From Desarmillaria ectypa (lineage: Eukaryota > Basidiomycota > Agaricomycetes > Agaricales > Physalacriaceae): 64,000 bases of DNA. The stretch is from the NCBI GenBank assembly GCA_030407005.1, contig JAUDYN010000011.1:1292501-1356500 (forward strand), in the 5' to 3' direction. The notes beneath the pieces are model-generated. The model saw nothing but the letters and a program-made list of their open reading frames with translations. It was not told the origin of the DNA and searched no databases. Shown here one piece after another: positions 34,762 to 46,053 of this stretch (its first letter is position 1; each line of letters begins with the position of its first letter). The position numbers and the translations under genes were made by a program.

Positions 34762-36034
34762 ATGCCTCTGTCTCTCCAACTCTCTAGGCACTCCTCTCAG
34801 GCCACAGAACTGGTTCGCGACGACGTCTCTGACGCGGACACCGAAGTCGCTCAAGTCTATGCTGTGGAAAGCTACCTCAAGAAAGCGCGTCTACCAGGGT
34901 TCTATCGCCATGTGAGGTTCCCAGTGGAGCAGCTCAGACGTATTGCAGTTTGGCCGAAGATGCCTACGCTCGTGAGGGCTTTGGGAACGCGTCCTTTGAA
35001 AAATGTGTACGCCGTGGATCCTGTTGTTATTGCCCAAGGGGCTGCTAAATGTACACACGCTTTCCTGTACATCTTTCGGCAGTACTGACTTGACTTCCCT
35101 CCACAGACATCAGCGACATGCCTTACCTCAATATCGTCAATGAAGAAGGCGTTCCTCAGGAGACTTCTTCAAAGATCAGGCTTGCTAACGGGCTCATCGT
35201 GCAGTACGATCACAGCGATCTTGATTTTCTTCGCAATATCAACTCGGAAGACGACATGGATCGACTATTGACAGACTATGTCCTTGCAACCACTTCAGAA
35301 GTCGTTCGGCTCTTCAGCCATCTCCCACCCATGTGTCCCCAGGCGGAAAGTCTCAAGTTCCAGAACATCTCGGTCAGGCACACCGTGCATCACTGCAAGT
35401 GGGATATATACAGCATGGTGAGCACTTTCATCGCTGCTCTCTAATGGTTCGCTAATCAGGATTGGTGGCAGAACGATCAGTTCTTCATTATCTTCATCCC
35501 GCCTTGGTTCATGGGAAAAGAAGACCTTGAGACACTCGCTCGTCGCGGTAAGGTGCGATATGTCTTTGTCTCCGCCATCATTTTACAACTGATGCACCCA
35601 AATAGGTTGCAGCTGGTGCCCTCGATGCGTTGGACCCTCGCGCACAGCTGCTGGACACTATCAGTGATAAGCTATGGGCTGTGGTACGTCGCTTTCTTCA
35701 AGTAGACTATGACGATGATGCTGAGCTTTACCTAGATATGTGATGTCTGTATCGGACGTGGCGCAGAATTCGTTGTAACCAACTACTTGTATTGGAGCTT
35801 CGGTCGATTCAACGCTGAAAGTCAGTTTTTTGATTTGTACATCTCAAAACAAGTTCTAACTCAGTATTATTCCCAACAGACTATTCAGAGGCTATGCTTT
35901 CACTGCCGATACAGGCTGAGTTGGATCCATTGGACGGAACTGTTATGGGAGAACGTCTCGTGGACCCTTCGGTGATTGAGACGTTGGTCTACTGGATACA
36001 GGTGGCAAGGGGTGCCGCTGTTACAGTGGGATAA
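34762..36034 (+). CDS. Uncharacterised conserved basidiomycete-type protein
   Basis: Start 34762 gives MPLSLQLSRHSSQATELVRD. Joined exons read SYLKKARLPGFYRHVRFPVE, LRRIAVWPKMPTLVRALGTR and VYAVDPVVIAQGAAK, then YISDMPYLNIVNEEGVPQET, SEVVRLFSHLPPMCPQAESL, WDWWQNDQFFIIFIPPWFMG, VAAGALDALDPRAQLLDTIS, RGAEFVVTNYLYWSFGRF, NYSEAMLSLPIQAELDPLDG and YWIQVARGAAVTVG, ending at TAA 36032-36034. Introns are short, with consensus ends. The protein is about 350 residues, soluble and probably globular, with Trp/Phe-rich segments. I do not recognise a characterised family. The clean splicing and balanced composition argue for a real gene. Confidence 0.7.
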
Positions 36035-37670
36035 AAGCCGCAATGAACCAAAAAGAAATGCAACCTATGCTCTATTTATTGATATGAACATGCCACTATG
36101 CTAAATTTTGTCGATGTATGGTTAGAGAAGGTCAGCAGAATACTTGGCTAGCCTTCAGTTGAGTAGTTTTTCACCGCCATGAGTCTTACTCACTCTCCCT
36201 CCAAATTCACCTCCTCCTCTACATCCTATGCCCCTTCATTAACGTAGCGAGTCTTCTGTGTTGGACGGGAAAAGTCATACTCGCGCTCTGATTTCTTTTT
36301 TTAATTCATTGCTGCATCGAATTTGAATATGGGATTTTCTTGAGATCGGTCATTAGCAGGCCATGCCGCGCGGTTCCTCAGTGCCTTTGTGACGGTTCCT
36401 AAAATCCACTGATGACTCTAGAGACGGTCCAACAAACGCCGGGGCCATCTCAGGATTCTCCTTTAAAATCGCTACACACGACTCCGAACCGCACCGTGCC
36501 CCCAAAGCACTGAATAGTGACGTTAATAAACGATCAAGATTCGGATTGCATAATTTCCAGATCCTCAACACTTCCGGACCCGCATGTGAGAGCAATTCGC
36601 TTCTCTCCCCCTGTCGATTGTCCGGGTGGGCCTGAAACATCCTCATACCATTGGTGGAAGGCCGTCGACAGAGACTGCGGTGACAAGTCGTTTGGCACGA
36701 ACCGCAGAGCTATCCACGTAAGGACACTTAGACTACGGTATGTTGAGCAGACTGCAATAACGCGGCTGATATAAACTGCCAAGTTCGCCGTCTTACCAGG
36801 AAGTACGCAAACATAAACCTGAACAGGCCGTTCGTTCCAATGACCTGACTCCTTGGTTCAGAAATTTGAATGACTTGCACAGAATCCAGTCAATAGATAT
36901 GCCGCTTAGATTGTGTTGGAATTTGAGAGTTGAGCCGAGATGATGGCAATCCGGCATCATGCCGAACTTGCTGATTAAGAGAGAAATATTAGGAAAGTTG
37001 TAGAAGATTCTAGTAAATTACCATTTAGTAAATAAGTAGGTACAGTAGTGTACATCTGCATGCGTTGACAGAGCTCAGCCAAGCGCAATACTATTGGCCT
37101 GACACCGCGCATGTACTAACTGGGAACGAACTGATCTACTCATCCCCCGTTTTTCTGGAATCTTCGGTTATCAAAATATGTTGCCAATGCTAATGTCGCA
37201 GTGCATGACCTGAAATTTTGTGACAGCTTGTTCATGAGTTACGTGATGACCATCAGCTTGAATAACGATATGTATTCCCGCTTGGCAGGTATACCTATCA
37301 TCGCACATTTCACGGCATTTCCCATTTCCCATGATGAATAGAATGCAGTCAGATCGCTCCTAGTGGTTCCCAGGATGAGTCTATAATGCTGATGTTCCAT
37401 TTGAAATGTCCCCTTTGCATAGGTTCTTGTGGTTCTGTCCAGGTATATCACCGCCCACCACCAATTCTGCTATACCTCGTGTAACTGCTCGTATACCTTT
37501 CCCTCGGCGATTAGATCCGGAGCTAGAATTCGCCAGGAGCCTTTCAACCCGGTCTCCCATCAAATGATATACAATGAAGCAACGGGAAGCGCGACCTGTG
37601 ATAGACGCGTGACTCTTTGAGAAAGGATGGCCCCCGACGACGTAAATAGGCTCAGCACACCTCCTGAAGC
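36035..37670. other. Long intergenic stretch, 1.6 kb
   Basis: 3' flanks of two converging genes. A minus-strand frame at 36353-36646 (SHAGPEVLRIWKLCNPNLDR, LLTSLFSALGARCGSESCVA) and an overlapping frame at 36534-36782 look mildly protein-like but have no domain and could not be joined. 36780-37230 is AT-rich and empty. 37239-37563 has short frames of no clear meaning. Confidence 0.35.
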
Positions 37671-38602
37671 TCAGCTCTGGGGTGTTGACGTCTTCATGGA
37701 TAAAAAGTGACGAATCAGGAACGGCCGATTCTCGTCCTTGATTCTCTGCAGTAACTCTAAGCAGGCGGGGATGAGGACGCGTCCGTCACCTGCCGGATTC
37801 TTAACAGACGTTATCCCTTTGTCGGAAAAGGTGTACATGGTGAGATAAGATTGAAAGGACACCAAAGACGCTTCAAATTTCTGATGAACGAAGGGGAGGG
37901 GAGGGTCATGTTTTGTGTCGACAATGGCATCATAAAATGCGGGGAGTGTAGGGAAGCAAATGGCATCAGAATCATCGGACGGGGGAGACGGTTTTACGCA
38001 GGTGCATGAGGGATCTTGGACATCAAAGTGAAATACGGAGGCGGCATGTACAAAGATGCGCACAGGTTTATCCTGGAAGTACCAGAACTGATATACTGGA
38101 AGAAAAAAAGTGCTACACGACTTACAGTTTCATGGGCCAAGGCTGGGTCGACATGTTGTAAGAAGATTGTGGATACATTCAGGTCGAACGCGTGAGAGCG
38201 ATCCTTGTTGAACCTGAAGAAATTCTTCCACCGTGGGTCGCCGTCCGTAGTTCTGATCGAGTAAGGAAGTCCAGAGCATATGACACGAGCTGCAGCCTTC
38301 ACATAATTGTCCGGTACCAGTAGCTGTTGATCAAAAAGAACTGTAGGCACGTGATGAACGATAGAGAGGGCGTCTTCTGCCCCAACGACACAGGGTATAT
38401 CAGCCTGTAAGAGGGAGCGAGGTGGGCCTAGCCGTGCATGTTGCTCATCGGGACCACTGGGGCTTCTGTCGTAGAAGTGAACCCTCATGAAGAACTTGGA
38501 AGTTCTCTTATGGAGGTCCAAAATGTTCCAGGTTACGCAGATCCGGTCTTCTGATCTAACGGACCAATATCCGCTTCCCTTGGTCCAGAAGCACACGGAC
38601 AC
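37671..38602 (-). CDS. Uncharacterised Agaricomycete protein family
   Basis: Two exons joined near 38065-38125. The first (to 38602) reads SEDRICVTWNILDLHKRTSK, ADIPCVVGAEDALSIVHHVP, TVLFDQQLLVPDNYVKAAAR and GDPRWKNFFRFNKDRSHAFD. The second reads DKPVRIFVHAASVFHFDVQD, DAICFPTLPAFYDAIVDTKH, DPPLPFVHQKFEASLVSFQS and RPFLIRHFLSMKTSTPQS, ending at 37671. The pattern G/WGEDAL...VPTxLFDxQLLVPDN and FPTLxAFYDAxxDTxHDPP is one I associate with a common hypothetical family in mushrooms, with a nucleotidyltransferase-like look. No catalytic role is known. A start further upstream near 38799 is possible. Confidence 0.65.
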
Positions 38603-39549
38603 TTACACAACTGCAGTATCACATTTTTCACTTCATTTCGCCAGCTGGGGGACTCGGATGTTGTAGTGGGCGAACCTATCCCGTTCATCAGCAAATCACA
38701 TTTTTCACTAGTATTTAGAGCACGCACAATACATATCATCATCTTCCAAACCAATACACAGTGATACCGCAGGCTGAACGCGTAAAATATGCATTCCAAA
38801 TAAGTCCATGACTGTCAATGTCTGTACAGATAAGTCTTGGAATAATCACGTCTAAGCACGACGGTCAAAGGCAAATTCATCTGCATGCAAACACGCTGCT
38901 GCCTCAATGCAGAATAGTTCAAGTACAACAGCAAGTAGTGCCTAGCAGTGCGCTGCCAGTGACCGTTATCAAATGACATATTGCGACCTGTCAAACAAAA
39001 CTCCAATGCTGATGCTGATCACACGACACAACCGTAACCTCAGAGACATTATAGAGCGTAATTGATGTAGGGCAAAACAAGAAACGAAATTACAGGGCAT
39101 GTAACAAGTGTGACGTCATAATCATCGTACTGACGGCCCTAGAGTCAGTAATTCGCACGGCCTGCTTGGATAGTACTTACCACTTCCTTATCAACCAGAC
39201 ACCAAAGGCCCAGACAGCAGGGAGTCACGAGGACCTAGAAGTTCGCAAGGCCTTAATCCATATCAAAAAAGCACCATATGCAAGGTATACATATAAAGAT
39301 AATAATAGACCGGTAGTATTATATGATACAAAACGAAGGATAGTGGGCGGAACAAAGCAGAAGCCTGAGGATGGTAGGTATACATGAAATGTGATGACTG
39401 AGGATTGTCATGGAGCAAAAACCGGATCTACAATGACGCGATACCAAATATGATAAAAAGAACAGCAGAATCCTCTTGATGAAAAATAAATTTCTAGTCT
39501 TCGAAATCTCACGAACAGAACACTCACCTTGGACATGAGGCGGTCGTCG
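38603..39549. other. Intergenic, 950 bases
   Basis: Holds the promoter of the minus-strand gene at 37671-38602 and the 3' flank of the membrane protein gene. The stretch 39250-39330 is very AT-rich. I searched the minus strand here for GH16 catalytic exons that would extend the neighbouring KRE6-like protein and found none. Confidence 0.4.
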
Positions 39550-40581
39550 CTATGCCGGAGACCCCAAAATTGCCTGGCCCGTCTCATTGATCCACTTATT
39601 CTCCACAATTTTCTGACTTTTTCCATCATTGTGCAAATGGCCTGTCACCGGATATATCACGAACAAGCCGGCGAGTCCCAGGAGAATCGCGACTAACGCG
39701 ACCATATTCACCAGCCCTCTCCATGACATTCTCTGCTCACTGCTCCGAGCATCGAGATCCGCGTCTTCCTTGTCGAATCCACCCTCGTCCTCGCTGGGGT
39801 CAAACGCATATGGCACCAAGCCGTGCTCGCTGAGTATGGACGGGTATTTGGAATCCGATGATATAGACATCATTGAATCACGGGAAGACTCCGATGACAT
39901 GAGATGTCGGAGGGAGGGAGGGGGTTCTAGTTTGAAAGATTCATCACCAGGCACGGGTATGTGATATAGAATCATCGACCCCCGGGAATTGCGAGAGGTA
40001 GACAGGACCCTAGACTCCTCCGAGGGTACCCGGCCAAGTAGTTGCGTCGTTGACGCGGCGGCGCGAATATAACGAGGTCCTAGAGGTGGTGAAGGTGTCG
40101 ATGATCTTGACGAAGGAGGGGGCGGCGTTGAAGAAGAAGGATTTAGCGGCGACGAGGGAAAGGCTTTCGCTGGTGACATTAATCTAGGGTATTCTTGCAC
40201 TGGGTCCGACGGAATATCTGACTCGGAAACTAACATCGAGCGTCTAAGTGGACTGAGGGGGGTATTGGGCTTTAGCGGCGAAGAGGCGTGCATGTTCGTC
40301 ACTGAGGAGCGCGTTCTAGAAGCCGTGTTTGATTCCCAGGGCATTTCCTGCTCAGATATCGACGAAGGTCGTAAGGGGACCAGTGGAGACGCGGGTCCAT
40401 ACGGTGCTGCAGTGAGAGACGCGACGCGAGTAGCCGACTCTGCCTCCCAGGAAACCCTCGACCCAGCATCCTGATCGTCATTCGACCAGGAGCTGTAGGA
40501 GGAAGGCGCCGTTGATACCATGGGAGCGGACGGGGAAAAAAAGTTCACAGCCAAATCACGATGCTTGTTTATATCTACCAC
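39550..40581 (-). CDS. KRE6/SKN1-like type II membrane protein lacking the GH16 domain
   Basis: A single-exon frame of 343 codons. Residues 1-245 are a Ser/Pro-rich cytosolic segment (SSSTPPPPSSRSSTPSPPLG). Next come HGLVPYAFDPSEDEGGFDKE and SEQRMSWRGLVNMVALVAIL, leading into one transmembrane helix, ALVAILLGLAGLFVIYPVTG. The short outer part reads KIVENKWINETGQ and stops after AILGSPA at 39550. The order of disordered tail, LVPYAFDPS, (W)RGLVN plus TM, and INxTGQA matches the N-terminus of fungal KRE6/SKN1-type GH16 proteins of beta-1,6-glucan synthesis. There the lumenal glycosidase-like domain follows the TGQ motif. Here it is missing, and nothing downstream to 38603 restores it. A start at 40521 is also possible. 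Either a truncated relic or a distinct short membrane protein. Confidence 0.6.
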   Translation of the reverse strand: MVDINKHRDLAVNFFSPSAPMVSTAPSSYSSWSNDDQDAGSRVSWEAESATRVASLTAAPYGPASPLVPLRPSSISEQEMPWESNTASRTRSSVTNMHASSPLKPNTPLSPLRRSMLVSESDIPSDPVQEYPRLMSPAKAFPSSPLNPSSSTPPPPSSRSSTPSPPLGPRYIRAAASTTQLLGRVPSEESRVLSTSRNSRGSMILYHIPVPGDESFKLEPPPSLRHLMSSESSRDSMMSISSDSKYPSILSEHGLVPYAFDPSEDEGGFDKEDADLDARSSEQRMSWRGLVNMVALVAILLGLAGLFVIYPVTGHLHNDGKSQKIVENKWINETGQAILGSPA

Positions 40582-41209
40582 TCATCCATGCGCAAAAACG
40601 CCTGTGACTAGTCTCACCTGTCACGAAACACACATAATTGAATGCCCTCACATTTGCTTGGCACGGGCTATTTCCGCCATCTTCAAAATCCAGGGCCATC
40701 TGGGTTCTGGAATTCACTCTAGTGAGAAGTCTCTATAATTATCATCGATTAGTGATAGCATGAGCGTGGAAAAAGAGGAAAGAATCTCAACTTGGTACCA
40801 TACTGCGGTCGTGGATCTTAATGGATGGTCTGTGGTAAGCATCTGTTGTTGGTATGCAAAAAAGGACAATGCGGGTGACACGATGTTTGGGCCCCTCAAG
40901 GGGTCCCCTAGCCGAAAGCCTAAAAGCAGACCGGAACCGCCGAGAAGACCGTTGTCGCACTGAGACGGGAGTATCATAAGCGCAGAATAGAACTATTATT
41001 CAGATAAATGCAGTTAACCAAGGGACAAAACCTAACAGCAGCGGAATAGCAACATTCATTGCGGTCCGCAATACAATTTTGACCTGACCTGACGTATGAC
41101 GGCATCCGAAGAACGAACGAAATACGGAGCTAGAGGCGCTAGTTCCTTGACAGCACTCACAGGCGGTCATTGAATTCATCAATCACTACGATACAACAAG
41201 CTCACCGTG
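40582..41209. other. Intergenic, 630 bases
   Basis: Upstream of the KRE6-like gene and downstream of the MYND pseudogene. It must contain the promoter of the former. Short open frames at 40714-40977 on both strands are overlapping shadows of each other, with no recognised product. Confidence 0.35.
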
Positions 41210-43070
41210 TACTCCAACAGACCGGCCCTTTCCGCGTCACGCAGAAGAATACCTCGTCACCTCTGCCCTTTCTTTTCTCTAATGTGGTCCACATTTCCGG
41301 CATTCGATGAATCTCAGTATCAGCGTCTTCCCCTGGATATATTCACCCTAGCCTCGGTGGCACGACATTATACAAAACCTCCACCACCATCGGGTACCTT
41401 TCCTCAGGATCAGTCATGAAGCATTGTTCTTCTAGCCCAGCACGCACTGCCTCTTTCTCCACGAGGAAAGGGGAGAAATCCAGACTAACCATCTACTAGG
41501 CGAAATGGTGCTCCAAAGTATTCATCTTCACGGGTCTTCCAGCTATAGCGACGGACCTATCAAACATATCACCAATATCGACGGGAACAATAACTACCTT
41601 TTCTGTCTGACATCAGGTACTTGCATGTCAGTTGGTGCTCCATCCAATCGTCTCTCTGGCAGTCTTGTGATCAGTAGTGCATGACAAAGCATCCTAAGCA
41701 GCGCTTGACATCTTGAGGACGAATGTATGGATTTATACACTGTTGTCTCATCTCAGATTTGTAAACATTATTAGAGCAGGGGCTGTACCTGCGGATTACC
41801 ACACACCTCCCGCAAACCTCCCGTCGCGTGAAAAAATAACTCGGGATGTGGGTATATCTTTGCATAGTTGTATCGTCCAGAAACCTCCAAGAGTTCCATA
41901 GCAACGGTGTCGTAGATTCCACTAATGACCCAAGACCATGCTTCTTTGATATATCGACAAGATTTGACCACCAAACATGATATCGTCGAATAGATGCTAT
42001 ATTTTGCGATCATCTCGAGAGAAGGCAACAACAGATATCCTGGAAGTCAGATTGAAAAGGATTCGATCAATGTTTGGAGAACAAGGCAGTTTTGAAGAGA
42101 GACGATGGAAAGCGACCTCGAAGCACTCCGATGATACAGCGATGGCCGCGTTTTATGAACCAACTTCCCAGTATTCGAGCGCATCGAAGATACACAAACT
42201 CGACCATGTTTTCTTGAATATAGCTGTCCCATTTTACGTCGTCGATGTTGACGAGATCGTAGGAGAGTTTGGAAGATGTTAGGTGCACCATGACAGAAGT
42301 AATGAGAGACGGAAGACGACAAGCATGAAATTCCTTGTATAAGCCGCGAATGCAAGAGGGCCATCAAGGAGACGCATATTGACTGTACTGCACTGAATGA
42401 CATTGAAGATGTGTGTACCACAGATCGTCGCCGCGTCGGGTGTATCTTTTATAACGTCGTCGACTTGATCAATAACTTCCTTGGAGCCGTCCACAGTCGA
42501 GAAGTTGACCGAGTCGAATAGGATCAACGAAAATGCCATATCCCGAAGTGCTGCAGGCTCGCCACCATGGCGCAATGCATGAAACCAAAGCTTGACGAGA
42601 GTAGAGAGGAACCCAGGCACTTTCAGGACCCCAAATTCTCGAGGCCATCCCTGCGCCTCAAAGGCAGCTCTGCTATAACCTCAAGCATCCAGTGCTGAAA
42701 TTCGGTACCTTCTACGGACAGAGGTTCCTTTGCGACGATTTCTTCCACTAGGAGCGACGACCACTTCCATGCCACAGTCCAATATTCCACCATGTGCCCC
42801 CGGAGCATGCCGTGCTATTTCGAAGGCTTCCCCCCGCCGCAACCGTAGCCATTCTGCTTTGACTCCTACTGAAGGACAGCACGCAGGCCATCGATACGAT
42901 CCACCATGACACGAGCTGTCGCAGTAGGCATCTTCAGCGACGAACGAAGGTCTTGGGGTATTTTCTTGGTGCGAAGGTGATGAGGTACAAGTGAAAGCAT
43001 CCTGGGACACGCATGCAAGCAGTCGACACGGCGCTTGAGAGGCCAGATGCAGAATTCATCGTTACTTGAT
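41210..43070 (-). pseudogene. MYND-finger protein, decayed tandem copy
   Basis: Homologous along its length to the gene at 43856-45914 but broken. Matching segments, in order: CPRMLSLVPHHLRTKKIPQD, then TAG in place of a Trp codon (VLQ* against ALHW), AWKWSSLLVEEIVAKEPLSV, MPGFLSTLVKLWFHALRHGG, STVNMRLLDGPLAFAAY, LTSSKLSYDLVNIDDVKWDS, and a last piece ending GLREVCGNPQ. The MYND finger reads KRCLGCFVMHY, then TGA (41671-41673) exactly where the intact copy has a zinc-binding Cys, then SQDCQRDDWMEHQLTCK. The following exon has two more consecutive stops (FA** against FAEW) and one in LG*IYPGED. Frameshifts also separate the 5' pieces. No functional protein is expected. Confidence 0.85.
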
Positions 43071-43855
43071 AGAACTTTGAGATATGGAACGAAGGCTCAA
43101 AAGGACATACGGATGAGCACAGCTTGAGAGGTCGTGGGAAAGGAAAGCTGCTTTGTCAGTCGACTCTCGTTATACAATACCGAAAGGCTATCACTGCCTC
43201 TCTCTCCTGGATGAGCACGGTAAGTAGTAAACGAGGCAAACTATGCTATGAAATTGAATGTGAAGCAATAATTCTGTAGCTACGCAGCTGTGTTTCGACC
43301 AAATTGCGTGCTTGAAGTACTTATAACCGAATAGGAATGAAAGTGCGACCTTCTATTCTTCCTGCCTTCTTTTACTACGGGAAAATGTTCTCCTCAAAAC
43401 TGACCCGAGAGAAACCACTTAGATGAGGGTATACTACTATTCCTACAATAGAAGCGCTCATCTGTTAGAAAGAATGCCAGCCCACCACGGAACTAAGGGA
43501 CGGCATGGCCAGACTTAGTAGTTCAGATAAAACTTCGCCATCCCTCTCAGATAAACTGTTGCATAAACCGTGCTGTACAAAAGGGTAGGAAATATATAGC
43601 TACATGATAATTTTGTAGGTACATTGAGTCGATTTGCGATGTTCGTAGATGATGATATATTATGAGCGTAAGGAAAATGTCTCCGCAGAACTGCTGAGCT
43701 AGACCGCTTGTAAAAAAAATGGTGTACTGGCGTAATTGGAAGTGCCGAAATGAACTCTTGACTATCACACGCTGAGAGTTGGCGGGGAGATCTATCTGTT
43801 GCAGCAAAGAGATAATCATCATCAGCTTAGCATAGCGAATCCTTGCTCTAAAAAC
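43071..43855. other. Spacer between the two MYND copies
   Basis: About 780 bases between the pseudogene start and the intact copy's stop, so it contains the old promoter of the pseudogene. One frame (43547-43822 minus) follows a strong donor-like ATG|GTAAGT at 43853 and could be extra 3' sequence of the intact gene; otherwise empty. Confidence 0.35.
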
Positions 43856-45914
43856 TTACCATATACTGATTGTCATGCAGATGCACTCAGATCCAGGGCC
43901 CTCACAAGACGGAAGCGCGGCATAAAAGAGCACCTCGTTCAGATGACCTTTTCTCTTTTCTAATATAGCCATAACTTCTGGCATGCGACCAATTCCAGTA
44001 CGAGCCTCTTCACCAGGGTAAACTCTCCCTAGTTTGGTAGGCACGAAGTTGTACGAGATCTCTATCACCATGGGGTACCTGTTGTAAGGCTCCGTCATCG
44101 CCCGTTTTTCTTCTAATTTTTGACGGATTTCTTTTGTCTCCGCGACGAAACGAGGTAAGTCCAGGTCAATCATCCATTCAGCGAAATCTCGTTCTAAAGT
44201 GTTCGCCCGCATGGGCTTCCCGGCTATATCGGAGGACATGATTTAGTTTGACTGCTAGAGTTAGAATGCCGTAAAAGTACCTTTTCTGGCCGAAATGAGA
44301 CTCTTACACTTTTGTCGGTGGCTATTCCAATCATGCTTCTGGCATTCCTGAGAACAATAGTGAACGTAAAGACAGCCTGCGCAGCGTTTGGCATCGATGG
44401 GAAGGATATACGGACTGCGGCACTACTTGTAGTTAAACGCACAATGATCACGGAATGTGACGATGCATACTTACCTGTGGATTGTTGCAAATTTTTCGCG
44501 GAAGGACAGAATGGCCGAGCTTTTTAATATGCCTCTGCACTGCTGTATCGTACAGAGTATTCCAAGACGTCCACAGCCACGGGGCTGTCGATTTAACGAA
44601 GGCTTTAAGACTATGCGCTTCCAGGTGCTTGTCAGATTTGATCACGAAATGCACTACTTTCGGATAGATGCTGAATGTTCCAATCCTCCTAAAAAGTTCA
44701 GAGCATATGGCCTCGACATTATCCGGGAAAGGACGCGATTGACGCTTAAAAAACAATGCGGCTTTGAAGCAAGTCGGGAGGAGGCGACCTTGGAGTATCT
44801 GGACCACACAGGAAAGGCCGTGCGACCTGATGCAATTTTCCAAGAGCTTGATGCATAGAACGAAACAAGATTCAGCCATGTTGCCTTGAATTTGTTTGTC
44901 CAGCTTCTTATCATCGATATTCCCGAGTTCGTAAGTAAGCTTGGAAGATGTGAGGCGAGCCATTAGAGCAGTAACGAGGGTCGGACCATGACAGGCAATA
45001 AAAGGACAAAGAATACAGTCGGAGTTAAAATCCAAAGCGTAGGCCATTAAAGTAAGTGGTCCATTAAGAAGACGCATGTTAATGGTGTTGACCTCGATCG
45101 TCCGCAATACGTGCGCACTAAACAGGGCAGCAGCATGCGGCATATCCTGGAGCACAAGACCGACTTCTTTGATCGCGACTCTGAAGTTGTCCATATTGTC
45201 GGAGTCAATCGAGTTAAACACAATCAGCGAATGCGATATTCCTCTGAGTGCTGCAGGAGAACCCCCATGGCGCAACATATGGAACCAGAGACGGACAAGG
45301 ATAGAGAAGAACCCAGGCATCTTCAGAACCTCTACTTCGTGAGGGGTCCCTTGACTCTCAAAGGCAGCAAGCCTGTGGAGATCAGCGACGACTTCGACGA
45401 CTCTGTACTGGAATTCGATGCCTTCCGCCGAATGAGGCTCCTTCGAGATAACCTCATCGGCCATAAACGACGACCATTCCCATGCCACGATCCATTGCTG
45501 CATGACGCGTTCGGTGAGATACTTATGTCTCCGATTTGCCCAATGTAGTGCAACGCGTAAGCCATCCAGACATATTACCATGAGTTGGGCAGTAGCAGAT
45601 GGTGCCCCGGTAGATATAAAAAGCTCGCGAGGAACTTTCTTTGCGCGAAGATGGTGGTGCACGGCGGAAAGCATTCTTGGGCACACCTTGACATCTTTGC
45701 GTGCAGCCAACACGAGGCTTTCAAGACTAGCCAGCGAGTTCCTAACAATTTTATGCGTAAATTTATAAAGCAGACAGCAAAAAATGAAGCGTACCCTATC
45801 ATTTAAAGATTTTATATCGCACTGACTTGCCACTTTGACGAGTGGCAACCGGAGGCAACTGGTGGTACGGAAGCAAGTGGACCCTGACCCTGGCTTTGTC
45901 ATCACTCTTATCAT
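43856..45914 (-). CDS. MYND-type zinc-finger protein (intact tandem copy)
   Basis: Large first exon (about 44480-45914) with an alpha-helical, ARM-like character: NSLASLESLVLAARKDVKVC, MPGFFSILVRLWFHMLRHGG, NTINMRLLNGPLTLMAYALD, LMARLTSSKLTYELGNIDDK, ending KICNNPQ. After an intron comes the MYND zinc finger KRCAGCLYVHYCSQECQKHD with WNSHRQKC, then a C-terminal exon (from 44239) SDIAGKPMRANTLERDFAEW, RYPMVIEISYNFVPTKLGRV, ending TISIW at 43856. Fungal MYND proteins of this layout are numerous in Agaricomycetes and mostly uncharacterised; MYND fingers bind Pro-rich peptides. The N-terminal 65 residues may include leader sequence, so the true start could be internal. The neighbour at 41210-43070 is its broken duplicate. 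Confidence 0.75.
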
Positions 45915-46053
45915 TCGTCATGGAGATGAAAACAAATTCATACCGAGAAAAAGGGATGTACTAAGCAGCCTGATATGTGACTCTAAGCTTATCTGTGTCG
46001 TCGCTACCTTTCACTACCCCGAAAGACTTTGTCAAGGCATTACGACGAAGCTA

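Noticed and set aside
39166..39387. Plus-strand 73-codon frame, Lys/Tyr-rich
   Set aside because: AT-rich local composition explains it; no start context, domain or neighbour support.
41210..43070. RIP (C-to-T repeat-induced mutation) as cause of the MYND pseudogene
   Set aside because: Some stops fit transitions (Trp TGG to TAG), but another (in LG*IYPGED) looks like AGA to TGA, a transversion, and frameshifts are present; the bias was not measured.
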